Shown in pieces: positions 51,122-62,436 of a stretch of DNA of 64,000 nucleotides (position 1 is the first letter of the stretch; each line of letters starts with the position of its first letter). A model generated the notes under the pieces. It saw nothing but the letters and a program-made list of their open reading frames with translations. It was not told the origin of the DNA and did not search any database. The DNA comes from Streptomyces sp. HSG2. Lineage in GTDB: Bacteria; Actinomycetota; Actinomycetes; Streptomycetales; Streptomycetaceae. The stretch is from the NCBI RefSeq assembly GCF_016598575.1, contig NZ_CP066801.1, positions 372,001-436,000 of the forward strand, given 5' to 3'. The position numbers and the translations under genes are program-made.

Positions 51122-52114
51122 GTGAAGATGTTGATCAATGTCCCCGAGACCGTCGTGGCGGACGCCCTGCGCGGGATGTCGGCCGCCTATCCGGAGCTGA
51201 CGGTGGATGTCGCCAACCGGGTGATCGTGCGACGCGACGCCCCGGTCGCCGGCAAGGTCGGGCTGGTGTCCGGTGGGGGGTCGGGGCACGAGCCGTTGCA
51301 CTGCGGGTTCGTCGGCCCGGGCATGCTCTCGGCGGCCTGTCCCGGGGAGGTGTTCACCTCGCCCGTGCCCGACCAGATGGTGCGCGCGGCGGCGGCCGTC
51401 GACAGCGGGGCCGGCGTGTTGTTCGTGGTCAAGAACTACACCGGGGACGTGTTGAACTTCGGCATGGCCGCCGAACTGGCCGAGGACGAGGGCGTCCGGG
51501 TCGCGACGGTGCTCGTCGACGACGACGTGGCCGTGGAGGACGGTCTCCACACGGCCGGGCGGCGCGGCACCGGGGCCACGCTCTTCGTGGAGAAGATCGC
51601 GGGGGCGGCGGCCGACGAGGGGCAGCCACTGGAACGGGTGGAGGCCACGGCCCGTCGGGTCAACGAGGTCTCGCGCAGCTTCGGGGTCGCGCTGAGCGCG
51701 TGCAGCACACCGGCCCGGGGCGGCCCCGCCTTCGACCTGCCCGCCGGATCGCTGGAGATGGGGGTGGGAATCCACGGCGAGCCCGGCCGCGAGCGGCGGC
51801 CGATGATGACGTCCGGGGAGATCGCCGAGACCGCCGTCGACGCCGTCCTGGCGGATCTCGACCCCCGCGGCCCGGTGCTGCTCCTGGTCAACGGCATGGG
51901 AGGCACGCCACTGCTGGAACTCCACGGCTTCCACGCCGAGGTACGGCGAGTCCTGGAGCAGCGCGGGGTCCCCGTCGCCCGCGTCCTGATCGGGAACTAC
52001 GTCACCTCGCTGGACATGGCGGGCGCTTCGGTGTCGCTGTGCCGACTCGACGAGGAGCTGCTCCGGCTCTGGGACGCTCCGGTGAGCACCCCCGCCCTCC
52101 GCTGGGGCAGATGA
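51122..52114 (+). CDS. dhaK: PTS-dependent dihydroxyacetone kinase, DhaK subunit
   Basis: A 330-residue DhaK that binds dihydroxyacetone covalently on a His. Motifs are GLVSGGGSGHEPLHCGFVG (substrate loop near 50-68), VVKNYTGDVLNFGMA and the substrate His in MGVGIHGEPG. Together with DhaL and DhaM it phosphorylates dihydroxyacetone using PEP. The GTG start at 51122 has GGGAGG upstream; the ATG two codons later is equally possible. First gene of a three-gene operon (73-bp gap to dhaL, then an overlap). No DhaR/DhaS regulator lies beside it. Confidence 0.93.
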   Translation: MKMLINVPETVVADALRGMSAAYPELTVDVANRVIVRRDAPVAGKVGLVSGGGSGHEPLHCGFVGPGMLSAACPGEVFTSPVPDQMVRAAAAVDSGAGVLFVVKNYTGDVLNFGMAAELAEDEGVRVATVLVDDDVAVEDGLHTAGRRGTGATLFVEKIAGAAADEGQPLERVEATARRVNEVSRSFGVALSACSTPARGGPAFDLPAGSLEMGVGIHGEPGRERRPMMTSGEIAETAVDAVLADLDPRGPVLLLVNGMGGTPLLELHGFHAEVRRVLEQRGVPVARVLIGNYVTSLDMAGASVSLCRLDEELLRLWDAPVSTPALRWGR

Positions 52115-52187
52115 CCTCCGGCCCCGTGCCGAGCGCCGTGAAGCCCGCCCGCCACGCCGTCCGACCCCTACCGCACAGGAGTCCCCG

Positions 52188-52796
52188 TTGTTGGACGCAG
52201 CCTTCTTCCGCCGTTGGATGACGGCGACCGCCACCGCCGTGGAAAGGGAGGCCGATCGGCTCACGGCGCTCGACGCCCCCATCGGCGACGCCGACCACGG
52301 CACCAATCTCCGGCGGGGCTTTCGGTCCGTCGCCGCGACACTCGACGAGCGGGCACCCGACACGCCGGGAGCCGTTCTGGTGCTGTGCGGTGGGCGCCTC
52401 CTCGCCACCGTCGGGGGTGCCGCCGGGCCGCTGTACGGGACACTGCTGCGCCGCGCCGGAAGGGCGCTCGGGGACGCGCCCGAGGTGGACTCCGAGGAAC
52501 TGCGGGTGGCGCTGGGCGCGGGGGTGGAGGCGGTGCGGGCGCTGGGCGGTGCCGCCCCCGGCGACAAGACGATGGTGGACGCGCTCGAACCCGCCTTGGA
52601 GGTCATCGGCGAGTCGTTCGCCGAGGCGGGGCGGGCGGCCGAGGCGGGGGCACGGGCCACGATCGGGATGCGCGCCCGCAAGGGCCGGGCGAGCTACCTG
52701 GGCGAGCGCAGCGTCGGCCACCAGGATCCGGGGGCCACCTCGGCGGCTCTGCTCGTGGTCGCCCTCCGGGACGCCGTGGAGGCGGGCGATGAGTGA
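52188..52796 (+). CDS. dhaL: Dihydroxyacetone kinase, DhaL (ADP-binding) subunit
   Basis: A 202-residue DhaL with tightly bound ADP as phospho-carrier. DAPIGDADHGTNLRRGF holds the metal-binding Asp residues (GDADHG), GAAGPLYGTLLRRAG and GDKTMVDALEPA form the nucleotide loop, and RASYLGERSVGHQDPGA ends the family pattern. The start is TTG at 52188, with AGGAG 8 nt upstream; no ATG or GTG fits. Its stop is inside dhaM (8-nt overlap), so the two are coupled. Confidence 0.93.
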   Translation: MLDAAFFRRWMTATATAVEREADRLTALDAPIGDADHGTNLRRGFRSVAATLDERAPDTPGAVLVLCGGRLLATVGGAAGPLYGTLLRRAGRALGDAPEVDSEELRVALGAGVEAVRALGGAAPGDKTMVDALEPALEVIGESFAEAGRAAEAGARATIGMRARKGRASYLGERSVGHQDPGATSAALLVVALRDAVEAGDE

Positions 52797-53199
52797 GGCC
52801 CCACCGGTCGGGGTGGTCCTGGTGTCGCACAGCGCCGAGGTGGCGCGCTCCGTCGCCGATCTGGCGCGCGCCCTGTCGGGCGGCGGGGCCGACGTCCCGG
52901 TGGCGGCGGCGGGCGGTGCGCCCGGTGGCGGCTTCGGCACCAGCGCGGACCTCGTGACGGCCGCCGCGGCGGAGGTGGACCGGGGGGCGGGGGTGGCGGT
53001 CCTCGTCGATCTGGGCAGCGCGGTGTTGATCGTGAAGGCGCTTCTGGCCGAGGAAGGCGAGTTGCCCAGGGGAACCCGTCTCGTGGACGCCCCCTTCGTG
53101 GAGGGAGCCGTCGCGGCGGTGGTCACGGCGAGCGCCGGCGCCGACATCGACGCGGTGGAGGCGGCGGCACGCGAGGCGCACTCCTACCGGAAGCACTGA
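52789..53199 (+). CDS. dhaM: Dihydroxyacetone kinase phosphotransferase, DhaM (EIIA-Man domain only)
   Basis: A 136-residue protein with the mannose-type EIIA fold: GVVLVSHSAEVARSVADL carries the phospho-His and VAVLVDLGSAVLIVKALL follows. It takes phosphate from PTS HPr and passes it to DhaL-ADP. The HPr and EI-like domains fused in E. coli DhaM are missing, which is the usual form in Gram-positive bacteria. ATG at 52789 overlaps dhaL. Ends 75 nt before the convergent PadR gene. Confidence 0.9.
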   Translation: MSEAPPVGVVLVSHSAEVARSVADLARALSGGGADVPVAAAGGAPGGGFGTSADLVTAAAAEVDRGAGVAVLVDLGSAVLIVKALLAEEGELPRGTRLVDAPFVEGAVAAVVTASAGADIDAVEAAAREAHSYRKH

Positions 53200-53274
53200 G
53201 CGGCGGAGGGGAAGCGCACCCGACCGGGCGCGGTGCCGATGCCCCGGGGTCCGTCGGGCGCGGTCGGCCAGGGG

Positions 53275-53844
53275 TCAGTCCGGGGGCGACGGATCCACCC
53301 GAGCGGGACCGGACAGATCCGCGACCTCGCCCAGGGCGTGCCGCAGCCACTCCGTCCAGAAGGTCTCCAGGTCGATGCCCGCGCGCAGCACGAGATGGCG
53401 CAACCGGTCCTCGGCGCCGTCCCGACCGGGCGGGAAGTCCCGGTCCTCGATCTCCCGGTACTCGGCCAGGCGGCTCTCGTGCAGTTCCAGATGGCGGCGA
53501 AGATCGGACTCGATGCCTCGGGTCCCGACGACGGCGGAGGCCCTCAACCGGAGCAGCATCGGGTCCCGGAGGGGCTTGGGTTCCTGCGCGGCGGCGGTCC
53601 AGCGGGCGAGTTCGGCGCGACCGGCGGGCAGGACCTCGTAGGCCTTCTTCTGGCCGCGCGCCGGCTGTTCCGGGGAGAGCGCCCGGATCAGGCCGTCCGC
53701 CTCCAGCTTTCCCAGCTCGCGATAGATCTGCTGGTGGGTCGCCGACCAGAAGTAGCCGATCGACCGGTCGAAGCGGCGGGTGAGTTCGAGTCCCGAGGAA
53801 GGCCGCTCCAGCAGGGCGGTCAGGATCGCGTGCGGGAGTGACAT
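53275..53844 (-). CDS. PadR-family transcriptional regulator
   Basis: A 189-residue PadR protein. The winged-helix domain covers residues 1-85 (HAILTALLERPSSGLELTRRFDRSIGYFWSATHQQIYRELGKLEADGLI ... QPARGQKKAYEVLPAG), and the C-terminal half is helical and forms the dimer (LELHESRLAEYREIEDRDFP). PadR proteins repress detoxification or efflux genes until they bind a phenolic or drug ligand. It lies 76 nt downstream of the FadH-type reductase gene, on the same strand, so it may control that gene or be cotranscribed with it. Confidence 0.9.
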   Translation of the reverse strand: MSLPHAILTALLERPSSGLELTRRFDRSIGYFWSATHQQIYRELGKLEADGLIRALSPEQPARGQKKAYEVLPAGRAELARWTAAAQEPKPLRDPMLLRLRASAVVGTRGIESDLRRHLELHESRLAEYREIEDRDFPPGRDGAEDRLRHLVLRAGIDLETFWTEWLRHALGEVADLSGPARVDPSPPD

Positions 53845-53920
53845 GGGCTCATCCTAGGGACGGGCGGCTCCGGGGGCGGGCCGGCGAGAAGGGCCGGCCC
53901 GCCCCCGGCGGGCGGTGCGG

Positions 53921-56035
<2,115 letters not shown>

Positions 56036-56407
56036 TCAGCGATTCTCCAACCGCACGTGCAGCTCGCGCTCCTGATCCCCGGAGACCGAACCCACGTCAC
56101 GCACCGTGAACAACCCGTCGAGGGTGCTGCGAAACCTCTCGATGGCCCAGCAGCCCCCCTGGGCGTCGGCCTCCACCGAGGCGGCGAGCGGCGACGGCCG
56201 CGCCGCTTCCGGTCGGGCGTCGGTGACGTCGAAGGTGCCGAGCCAGACCGTCGGCCGCACCTCGTGGAACTCCCGAGGCACGTCCTCGGGCCGGCGGTCG
56301 CAGGAGTAGCGCGCCCGCAGCGCGTCGAACACGATCCGCGCGTCCTCCTTGCTGCATCCGCTGAGTTCGACGGAGACGGACTCCGGGCGCAGTCGCTCGC
56401 CGTCCAT
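56036..56407 (-). CDS. Small conserved protein of unknown function
   Basis: A 123-residue soluble protein I do not recognise. It opens MDGERLRPESVSVELSGCSKEDARIVFDALRARY, a beta-alpha unit that could be a ferredoxin-like fold, then a low-complexity middle and a beta-rich end (ERFRSTLDGLFTVRD). No signal peptide, membrane segment or catalytic pattern is visible. The ATG at 56407 has AGGAG 9 nt upstream. It precedes the palindrome and FadH gene on the same strand, but the palindrome probably separates the two transcription units. Confidence 0.65.
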   Translation of the reverse strand: MDGERLRPESVSVELSGCSKEDARIVFDALRARYSCDRRPEDVPREFHEVRPTVWLGTFDVTDARPEAARPSPLAASVEADAQGGCWAIERFRSTLDGLFTVRDVGSVSGDQERELHVRLENR

Positions 56408-56708
56408 GGTGATCGCTCCTCTCCGGGCCGCCAACGCGGCACCGCGGGCACCCCGCGGACCGCCTCCCCCACTCAGAAAAGCACCACGGCGGGCACCTCA
56501 CTACCGCGCGCGACCCCGGCCACGCGACGCCGCGCCCGACTCAGCCCCGGCGCCACCGCCACCGTGCCCCGCCCGAGCCCCACGCCGGCGGGGACCGGCG
56601 GCTCGCCACCCCGGGGCGGCGGGGACGAGGGGCTGCGCGCGGGAGAACGCGGTAGAACGGAAAGGTCGGCATCGACCAGGGTGCCGCGCGGATTGAAGGC
56701 GGGCCCCG
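56408..56708. other. 301-bp divergent promoter region
   Basis: Between the leftward small gene and the rightward phosphatase gene. Very GC-rich (long runs of CCGCC and GGGG) apart from AGAACGGAAAGG near 56653. I see no clear operator, repeat or small ORF. Confidence 0.4.
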
Positions 56709-58790
56709 ATGAGCACAGCCGGACCTCCCGGCTCCGAGGACGACGAGCCGTCCCTCGGTCCCGTGCGGCCGAGCGGGCTGCTCGACGTGCTGGGCGTGGC
56801 GTCCGTGGTGCTCGACGTCGAGGGACGCGTGGTGCTCTGGAGCCCGCAGGCCGAGGACCTCTTCGGCTACTCCGCCGAGGAGGCACTGGGCCGGCACGCC
56901 GCCCGGATCCTGGTCCACGAACGACACCACGGTCTGGTCCTGAAGCTGTTCGAGGACGTGCTCCGCACCGGGGAGGTCTGGGCCGGGGCCTTTCCCGTGC
57001 GCCACAAGGACGGAACCACCCGGATGGTGGAATTCCGCAACATGCGGTTGCAGGACGACCGGGGTCGGGTCTACGCACTGGGACTCGCCGCCGACCAGGC
57101 CACCGTACGCCGTATGGAGCGCGACATGGCGCTGTCCTCGCGCGTGATCGAGCAGTCCCCGATCGGCCTCGCCATCCTGGACAAGAGTCTGCGCTACGTC
57201 TCGGTCAACCCGACCCTGGAACAGATCAACGGGGTTCCGGCCGAGGACCACGTCGGACGCACCGTGCGTCAGGTGCTGCCACAGCTGGATCCCGAGGCCC
57301 TGGAGAGGGCGGCGCGCCAGGTCCTGGAGACCGGGTCGCCGATCGTCGACCAACCGACCGTGGGCCGCACCCCGGCCGACCCGGGCGAGGACCACGCGTG
57401 GTCGGTCTCGATGTACCGGCTCGAAGACGCCTCCGGAACCGTCCTCGGCGTGGCGGCGTCGATCGTCGACATCACCGAGCAGTACTGGGCGGAGGTGGCC
57501 GCGGAGGCCGCCAGACGCCGACTGGCCCTCGTCGCCGACGCGTCGGCGAGGATCGGCACCACCCTGGAGCTTGACCGTACCGCCCGCGAACTGGCGGACG
57601 TGGCGGTGCCGGAGGTGGCCGACTTCGCGGCCGTCGACCTGCTGGACGCGGTGGTGGACGGTCGCCGCACCGTCCTGGGGCCGGGCGAGGCCGCCGTGAT
57701 GCGGTCTCTGGCCGTCCGGGCCGACGACGAGCCCGAGGTGCTCGCCGCGGCCGATCCGGCCGGACGGGTGGCCGCCTACGCCCCCGAACGGTTGATCACC
57801 GAGTGCGTGCGCACCGGGCGCCCGGTGCTGGTGCCGCGCGTCGGACGGGAGGACCTGCTCCGCATCGCCCGTTCGCCGCGGGCGGCGGAGTCGCTGCGCC
57901 GGGCGGGCGTGCACTCGTACCTGGTCGTTCCCTTGATCGCACGTGGCGAGGTGCTGGGCTCGTTGGACCTGAGACGGACGCGAAACCCGATGCCCTTCGG
58001 CGAGGACGACCTGTTGCTGGCCCGGGAACTGGCCGCCCGCGCCGCTCTGCAGATCGACAACGCCCGTTGGTACCAGAACGCTCGCAACAGCGCGCTCATG
58101 TTGCAACGCAGCATGCTGCCCAGCCATCCCCGGGTGACCGGCGGCCTGGAGGTGGCCTCCCGGTACCAGCCGGCGGAGGCGACCAGTGAGGTCGGCGGCG
58201 ACTGGTTCGACGTCATCCCTCTGGAGGAGTCCAGGACCGCGCTCGTGGTGGGGGACGTGATGGGCAGCGGGATCGCGGCGGCGGCGTCGATGGGCCGACT
58301 GCGGACCGCCACCAACACCCTGGCCTCCCTGGACCTGGACCCGGCCCGGCTGCTGGAGCATCTGGAGCGCACCACCGCCGGACTCGACCAGGCCATCGCC
58401 ACGTGCGTCTACGCCGTCCACGACCCGCGCGAGCACCAGGTACTGGTGGCCAACGCGGGTCACCTCCCGCCGATTCGGGTCCGCTCCGGCCGGCCGCCGG
58501 AACTGCTCGCCCTGCCCACCGGCGTGCCCCTGGGCGTCGGAGGCATCCCCTTCACGACCACCGCGGTGGACTTGGACCCCGGAGACCTGCTGGTGCTGTA
58601 CACCGACGGGCTCGTGGAGACCCGCAGGGACCAGCTCGACGAACGCCTGGAGGCGCTGCTGAGCCTCCTGGAGGGGCCGGAGCGCCCGTTGGAGGAGATC
58701 TGCGACCTGCTGCTGCGCAGGCTCCACGAGCCCGAGAACGCCGACGACGTGGCCCTGCTCGTCGCGCGCGCCACCCGTGTGGCCGCCTGA
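56709..58790 (+). CDS. PAS-PAS-GAF-SpoIIE protein phosphatase
   Basis: A 693-residue signalling protein. PAS 1 spans about 25-135 (VVLDVEGRVVLWSPQAEDLFGYSAEEALGR), PAS 2 about 145-275 (SPIGLAILDKSLRYVSVNPTLEQINGV), GAF about 285-455 (GRPVLVPRVG ... LVVPLIARGEVLGSLDL), and the C-terminal PP2C-like SpoIIE domain 480-690. The metal-binding residues are in EVGGDWFDVIPL, VVGDVMGSGIAAA, VANAGHLPP, LLVLYTDGLVETR and ADDVALLVAR, all intact. Such proteins dephosphorylate anti-anti-sigma factors and free a stress sigma factor; the SpoIIAA/AB-like partners are not in this window. The anti-sigma kinase (HATPase) domain found in many Streptomyces homologues is absent. Confidence 0.92.
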   Translation: MSTAGPPGSEDDEPSLGPVRPSGLLDVLGVASVVLDVEGRVVLWSPQAEDLFGYSAEEALGRHAARILVHERHHGLVLKLFEDVLRTGEVWAGAFPVRHKDGTTRMVEFRNMRLQDDRGRVYALGLAADQATVRRMERDMALSSRVIEQSPIGLAILDKSLRYVSVNPTLEQINGVPAEDHVGRTVRQVLPQLDPEALERAARQVLETGSPIVDQPTVGRTPADPGEDHAWSVSMYRLEDASGTVLGVAASIVDITEQYWAEVAAEAARRRLALVADASARIGTTLELDRTARELADVAVPEVADFAAVDLLDAVVDGRRTVLGPGEAAVMRSLAVRADDEPEVLAAADPAGRVAAYAPERLITECVRTGRPVLVPRVGREDLLRIARSPRAAESLRRAGVHSYLVVPLIARGEVLGSLDLRRTRNPMPFGEDDLLLARELAARAALQIDNARWYQNARNSALMLQRSMLPSHPRVTGGLEVASRYQPAEATSEVGGDWFDVIPLEESRTALVVGDVMGSGIAAAASMGRLRTATNTLASLDLDPARLLEHLERTTAGLDQAIATCVYAVHDPREHQVLVANAGHLPPIRVRSGRPPELLALPTGVPLGVGGIPFTTTAVDLDPGDLLVLYTDGLVETRRDQLDERLEALLSLLEGPERPLEEICDLLLRRLHEPENADDVALLVARATRVAA

Positions 58791-58967
58791 CCCGGGCCGT
58801 CACCCGGCGAGCGACGCGGCCAAGGGCCGGAGACGCCCGAGCGGGCAGGAGCCCGGCGCGGGCCCGGGTCCCGGGAGACCACCGGCGGCGCGTACCGTGG
58901 ACCACGGCCGCGCCCCTGCCGGGGGCGGCCGTGACCCGAAGCCCGCACGCCCCCGGAAGACCGGCCC

Positions 58968-59573
58968 ATGAACATCACCCGAGGCTTCACCGGCCTGCGG
59001 CGCGGCGAGCGCGCCGGACTGCCGCCCGGGCAGTACGACGCACGGGAGGAGTGGCCCGTGCTGTCGGCGGAGGTGACCCCCGAACTGTCGCCGTCCGACT
59101 GGTCCTTCCGCCTGGGCGGACTGGTCGCCGAACCACGGGAATGGGACTGGGAGGCGGCCCACCGGCTGCCCTCGGACACCTTCGAGGGCGATATCCACTG
59201 TGTCACCGGATGGTCCCGGTCGGGCATGCGATTCGGCGGGGTATGCCTGGACGTCTTCCTGCGGGCCTGCCGGCCGCTGGCGTCGGCCACCCACGCCGTC
59301 GCGTACGCCCACACCGGCTATACGGCCGGGCTCCCCCTCGCCGACCTCACCGACGGTCGGGCCTGGATCGTCTGGGAGTGCGACGGGGAGCCGTTGACCC
59401 CCGAGCACGGCGGCCCGGCCCGGCTCGTCGTGCCGCACTTGTACTTCTGGAAGAGCGTCAAGTGGGTGGCGGGCCTGGAATTGCTCGACCACGACTCGCC
59501 CGGCTTCTGGGAGCGGAACGGGTACCACGCGCGTGGCAATCCGTGGGAGGAGCAGCGGTACTCCGGTGACTGA
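58968..59573 (+). CDS. Sulfite-oxidase-like molybdopterin oxidoreductase
   Basis: A 201-residue protein of the YedY/sulfite-oxidase molybdopterin fold. The Mo-binding Cys is in DIHCVTGWSRSGMRFGGV (about residues 75-92), followed by VAYAHTGYTAGLPLADL and LVVPHLYFWKSVKWVAGLELL, the usual cofactor loop. No Tat signal is present, so unlike MsrP it is cytoplasmic. It is coupled by an 8-nt overlap to a flavin reductase gene that can pass electrons to it, and the pair is a recurring two-gene unit in Streptomyces. Substrate unknown. Confidence 0.88.
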   Translation: MNITRGFTGLRRGERAGLPPGQYDAREEWPVLSAEVTPELSPSDWSFRLGGLVAEPREWDWEAAHRLPSDTFEGDIHCVTGWSRSGMRFGGVCLDVFLRACRPLASATHAVAYAHTGYTAGLPLADLTDGRAWIVWECDGEPLTPEHGGPARLVVPHLYFWKSVKWVAGLELLDHDSPGFWERNGYHARGNPWEEQRYSGD

Positions 59574-60342
59574 GCCCACGACGCGCACCTCTCGCCCATT
59601 CTCCCCGCCGACGCGGTTCGCCGTGCCCGCGCGCGTGCCGGTGGACACTCCGGAGGCGACGCGCTGGAGGACCGCGACACTGACCGAGATCCGCCGCGAG
59701 ACCGCCCGCGCCGCCACCTTCCGCCTCGCCGTGCCCGGCTGGCCCGGGCACCTGCCCGGACAGCACCTGCACCTGCGGCTCACGGCCCCGGACGGGTACA
59801 CCGCCCAGCGGCACTACTCCCTGGCGTCCGCTCCCGACGACCGGGGCCACGTCGAGGTGACCCTGGACCATGTCGAGGGCGGCGAGGTGTCCGGCTGGTT
59901 CCACACACGGGCCCGCCCCGGCGACACGGTCGAGGTACGAGGGCCGCTCAGCGGCTTCTTCGCCTGGGCCGGGGACCGACCCGCGTTGCTGCTCGGCGGC
60001 GGTTCCGGAGTCGTTCCCCTGATGTCGATGGTCCGCCATCACCGGGCGCGCGACCTGACCGTGCCACTGCGGCTGTTCGTCTCGGCGCGCCGCCCCGAGG
60101 AGCTGATCTACGCCGGGGAGTACGGCGCCGAGACGACCGCGGTCTTCACCCGGTCGGCCCCCGCCGGGGTACCGGTGGGACGACTGACCGCGGCGCGGCT
60201 GGCGCCGTCGCTGTCCGATCCGCCGGCGGGCGGCTGGGAGGCCTACGTCTGCGGCTCGAACGCGTTCGCCGAGCACGCCTCGCGGCTGCTGGCGGCCGGC
60301 GGACAGCCGGTCGAGCGGATCCGCGTGGAGCGTTTCGGCTGA
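59566..60342 (+). CDS. Ferredoxin-NADP reductase-family flavoprotein
   Basis: A 258-residue FAD/NAD(P) reductase of the ferredoxin reductase fold. HYSLASAPDD is the RxYS(x) FAD motif, VRGPLSGFFAW the isoalloxazine loop, LLLGGGSGVVPLMSMV the NAD(P) pyrophosphate loop and YVCGSNAFAE the terminal NAD motif. There is no 2Fe-2S domain, so it must reduce a partner directly, most likely the molybdopterin protein encoded just upstream. The GTG at 59566 overlaps that gene by 8 nt; the ribosome site GGAGGAGC is about 13 nt upstream. Confidence 0.88.
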   Translation: MTEPTTRTSRPFSPPTRFAVPARVPVDTPEATRWRTATLTEIRRETARAATFRLAVPGWPGHLPGQHLHLRLTAPDGYTAQRHYSLASAPDDRGHVEVTLDHVEGGEVSGWFHTRARPGDTVEVRGPLSGFFAWAGDRPALLLGGGSGVVPLMSMVRHHRARDLTVPLRLFVSARRPEELIYAGEYGAETTAVFTRSAPAGVPVGRLTAARLAPSLSDPPAGGWEAYVCGSNAFAEHASRLLAAGGQPVERIRVERFG

Positions 60343-60443
60343 CCATGGGAACGCTCCTCGTCCAGGAGGGCATCAAGAGCCCGGGAGGCCGCGGAGGAGC
60401 CGCCCGCGTGTCGCGGAGCGGAGCCGGGACCGACGACGGGGGG

Positions 60444-61376
60444 TCAGAAGACGGACAGGCCGGTCAGCGTGGTGAAGCGGTCCAGGGCGGCGACCCCCGC
60501 CACGGAGTTGCCGTGCCCGTCCAGGCCCGGCCCCCACACACAGAGCGTGCAGTGGCCCGGCACGACGGCAATGATGCCGCCCCCCACCCCGCTCTTGCCG
60601 GGCAGACCGACCCGGTAGGCGAACTCGCCCGCCGCGTCGTACGTCCCGCACGTCAACATCACCGCGTTGACCTGCTTGGCCTGGCTTCGGGTCAGCAGCC
60701 GGGTGCCGTCGGCGCGTATTCCGTGCCGGGCGAGGAACCCGGTGGCCAGGGCCAGGTCGGCGCAGGACGCGCTGAGGGAGCACTGGCGGAAGTACTGGTC
60801 GAGCAGGTCCGGTACGGCGTTGTCGATGTTGCCGTAGGAGGCCATGAAGTGCGCCAGAGCGGCGTTTCGGTCGCCGTTCGCGGTCTCCGAGGCGGCGACC
60901 TCCTCGTCGAACTCCAGCGAGGGATTGCCGCTCTCGGTCCGGAGGAACTCCAGCAGTTCCCCCGCGGCGTCGCCGGTTCTGGTCAACAGGCGGTCGGTGA
61001 CGACCAACGCTCCCGCGTTGATGAACGGGTTGCGCGGAATGCCGTTCTCGTATTCGAGTTGGACCAGCGAGTTGAAGGGGTTGCCCGAGGGTTCGCGCCC
61101 GACGTGCTCCCACAGTTCGTCGCCCTCGCGGGCCAGGTCTAGCGCGAGCGTGAAGACCTTGGTGATGGACTGCGCCGAGAACGGCCGCCGCCACTCCCCC
61201 ACCCCGTGGACCGTGCCGTCCGGTTCCGCCACGGCCATGCCGAAGCTGCGCGGATCGAGGGCGGCGAGCGCCGGGATGTAGTCGGCGGACCGGCCTCGGC
61301 CGGGGGTACGTTCGATCTCCTCGGCGATGCGTTCCAGCGCCGAGGAGAAGGTGATCGACGGACTCATGATCGTCAT
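60444..61376 (-). CDS. glsA: Glutaminase A
   Basis: A 310-residue serine-dependent glutaminase of the beta-lactamase-like fold that hydrolyses glutamine to glutamate and ammonia. SAQSITKVF has the SxxK nucleophile, NPFINAGALVV the Asn-containing loop, ENGIPRNPF and the C-terminal VGGGIIAVVPGHCTLCVW are diagnostic. ATG at 61376 follows GGAGG; the alternatives at 61367 and 61394 are less well spaced. It lies beside an asparaginase gene in the same orientation (25-bp gap), so the pair may serve amide-nitrogen recovery. Confidence 0.93.
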   Translation of the reverse strand: MTIMSPSITFSSALERIAEEIERTPGRGRSADYIPALAALDPRSFGMAVAEPDGTVHGVGEWRRPFSAQSITKVFTLALDLAREGDELWEHVGREPSGNPFNSLVQLEYENGIPRNPFINAGALVVTDRLLTRTGDAAGELLEFLRTESGNPSLEFDEEVAASETANGDRNAALAHFMASYGNIDNAVPDLLDQYFRQCSLSASCADLALATGFLARHGIRADGTRLLTRSQAKQVNAVMLTCGTYDAAGEFAYRVGLPGKSGVGGGIIAVVPGHCTLCVWGPGLDGHGNSVAGVAALDRFTTLTGLSVF

Positions 61377-61401
61377 TTTGCCTCCGGTCGGCACCGGCCG
61401 C

Positions 61402-62436
61402 TCAGGCGAGGGCGGGGGCCGGGTTCGCCTCGGGTCCCTCTCCGGGGTCCAGAGCGGGAACCGGTCGGACGCTGCCGACCGGACGCCCGCCGCCCAGCAG
61501 GGCCTCCCCGGCGAACGGGGCCAGCGCCGCCGGGTCGACCCCGGCGCGGGCGAGGGCGGCGGCGGCCACGGGAACCCGGGCCCGGTCCGCTCCGTCGGCG
61601 ATCTTCACCGCCACGGCCCTGCCGTCGGGCAGGGCGGCCACCTGAACCCCCTCGAACCCGTCCTTGGTCAGCAGGCCGGGCACCGCCCGCATGAGCGCGG
61701 CCACGTCCCGGGTCGACCCGGAGGCGGCCTCGGCGTGGGCACGGACGGCGTCGGCGACGCGTGCTTCCGGGGATCCGGTGGGGGCGGTGGTGAGACGGGC
61801 GGCGGCACGGGCAAGACCCCGCAGCGAGACCGCGAAGAGCGGTGCTCCGCAACCGTCCACGGTGACCGCGGCGACGCGCTGCCCGGTGAGGTCCTCCACC
61901 GTCTCGGCGACCGCGCGCTGCAACGGGTGGCCGGGGTCGAGATAGTTCTCCAAGGGCCAGTCGTTGAGCACGCAGGTGTGGAGCATGGCCGCGTGCTTGC
62001 CGGAGCAGTTCTGGGCGAGCCGGGACGGAGCCCTGCCCTCCCGGATCCACCGCTCGCGCGTCTCCCGGCCGAAGGGCAGGTCGCGCACGTTGCCCAACCG
62101 CTCCTCGGTGAGCCCGGCCAGCCGCAGGATGCGTACCGCTGCGCTCAGGTGCCGCTCCTCCCCGGAGTGGCTGGCCGCGGCGAGCGACAGCAGCTCGCCC
62201 TCCAGCGGGAGCCCGGCGCGCACCATGGCGACCGCCTGTACCGGCTTGAGCGCGGAGCGAGGGTAGAAGGCCGCGTCGACGTCGCCGAGCCCGAGACGCG
62301 TCCGCCCGCCCGCGTCGAGGACGACGACGGAACCGTGGTGGACACCCTCGACGACGCCGCCGCGCACGAGCCGCGCGACGGGGACGTGACGGGGTTCGCG
62401 TATGGGTGGCGCGTCCGCGCGCAGAACGGGGTCCAT
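61402..62436 (-). CDS. Asparaginase (Rhizobium etli type)
   Basis: A 344-residue thermolabile-type asparaginase (AnsA of Rhizobium type, unrelated to E. coli AnsA). The hallmark is YPRSALKPVQAVAM with Ser and Lys, SHSGEERHLSA, NCSGKHAAMLHTCV and TVDGCGAPLFA. It hydrolyses asparagine in the cytoplasm. The ATG at 62436 (or a GTG at 62439) overlaps the stop of the FCD regulator gene, so it is translated with its regulator and probably controlled by it. Glutaminase follows 25 nt downstream. Confidence 0.9.
   Translation of the reverse strand: MDPVLRADAPPIREPRHVPVARLVRGGVVEGVHHGSVVVLDAGGRTRLGLGDVDAAFYPRSALKPVQAVAMVRAGLPLEGELLSLAAASHSGEERHLSAAVRILRLAGLTEERLGNVRDLPFGRETRERWIREGRAPSRLAQNCSGKHAAMLHTCVLNDWPLENYLDPGHPLQRAVAETVEDLTGQRVAAVTVDGCGAPLFAVSLRGLARAAARLTTAPTGSPEARVADAVRAHAEAASGSTRDVAALMRAVPGLLTKDGFEGVQVAALPDGRAVAVKIADGADRARVPVAAAALARAGVDPAALAPFAGEALLGGGRPVGSVRPVPALDPGEGPEANPAPALA

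Noticed and set aside
49652..52681. Single 1009-codon minus-strand frame
   Set aside because: Only the last 391 codons encode the acyl-CoA dehydrogenase; the rest is antisense to dhaK and dhaL.
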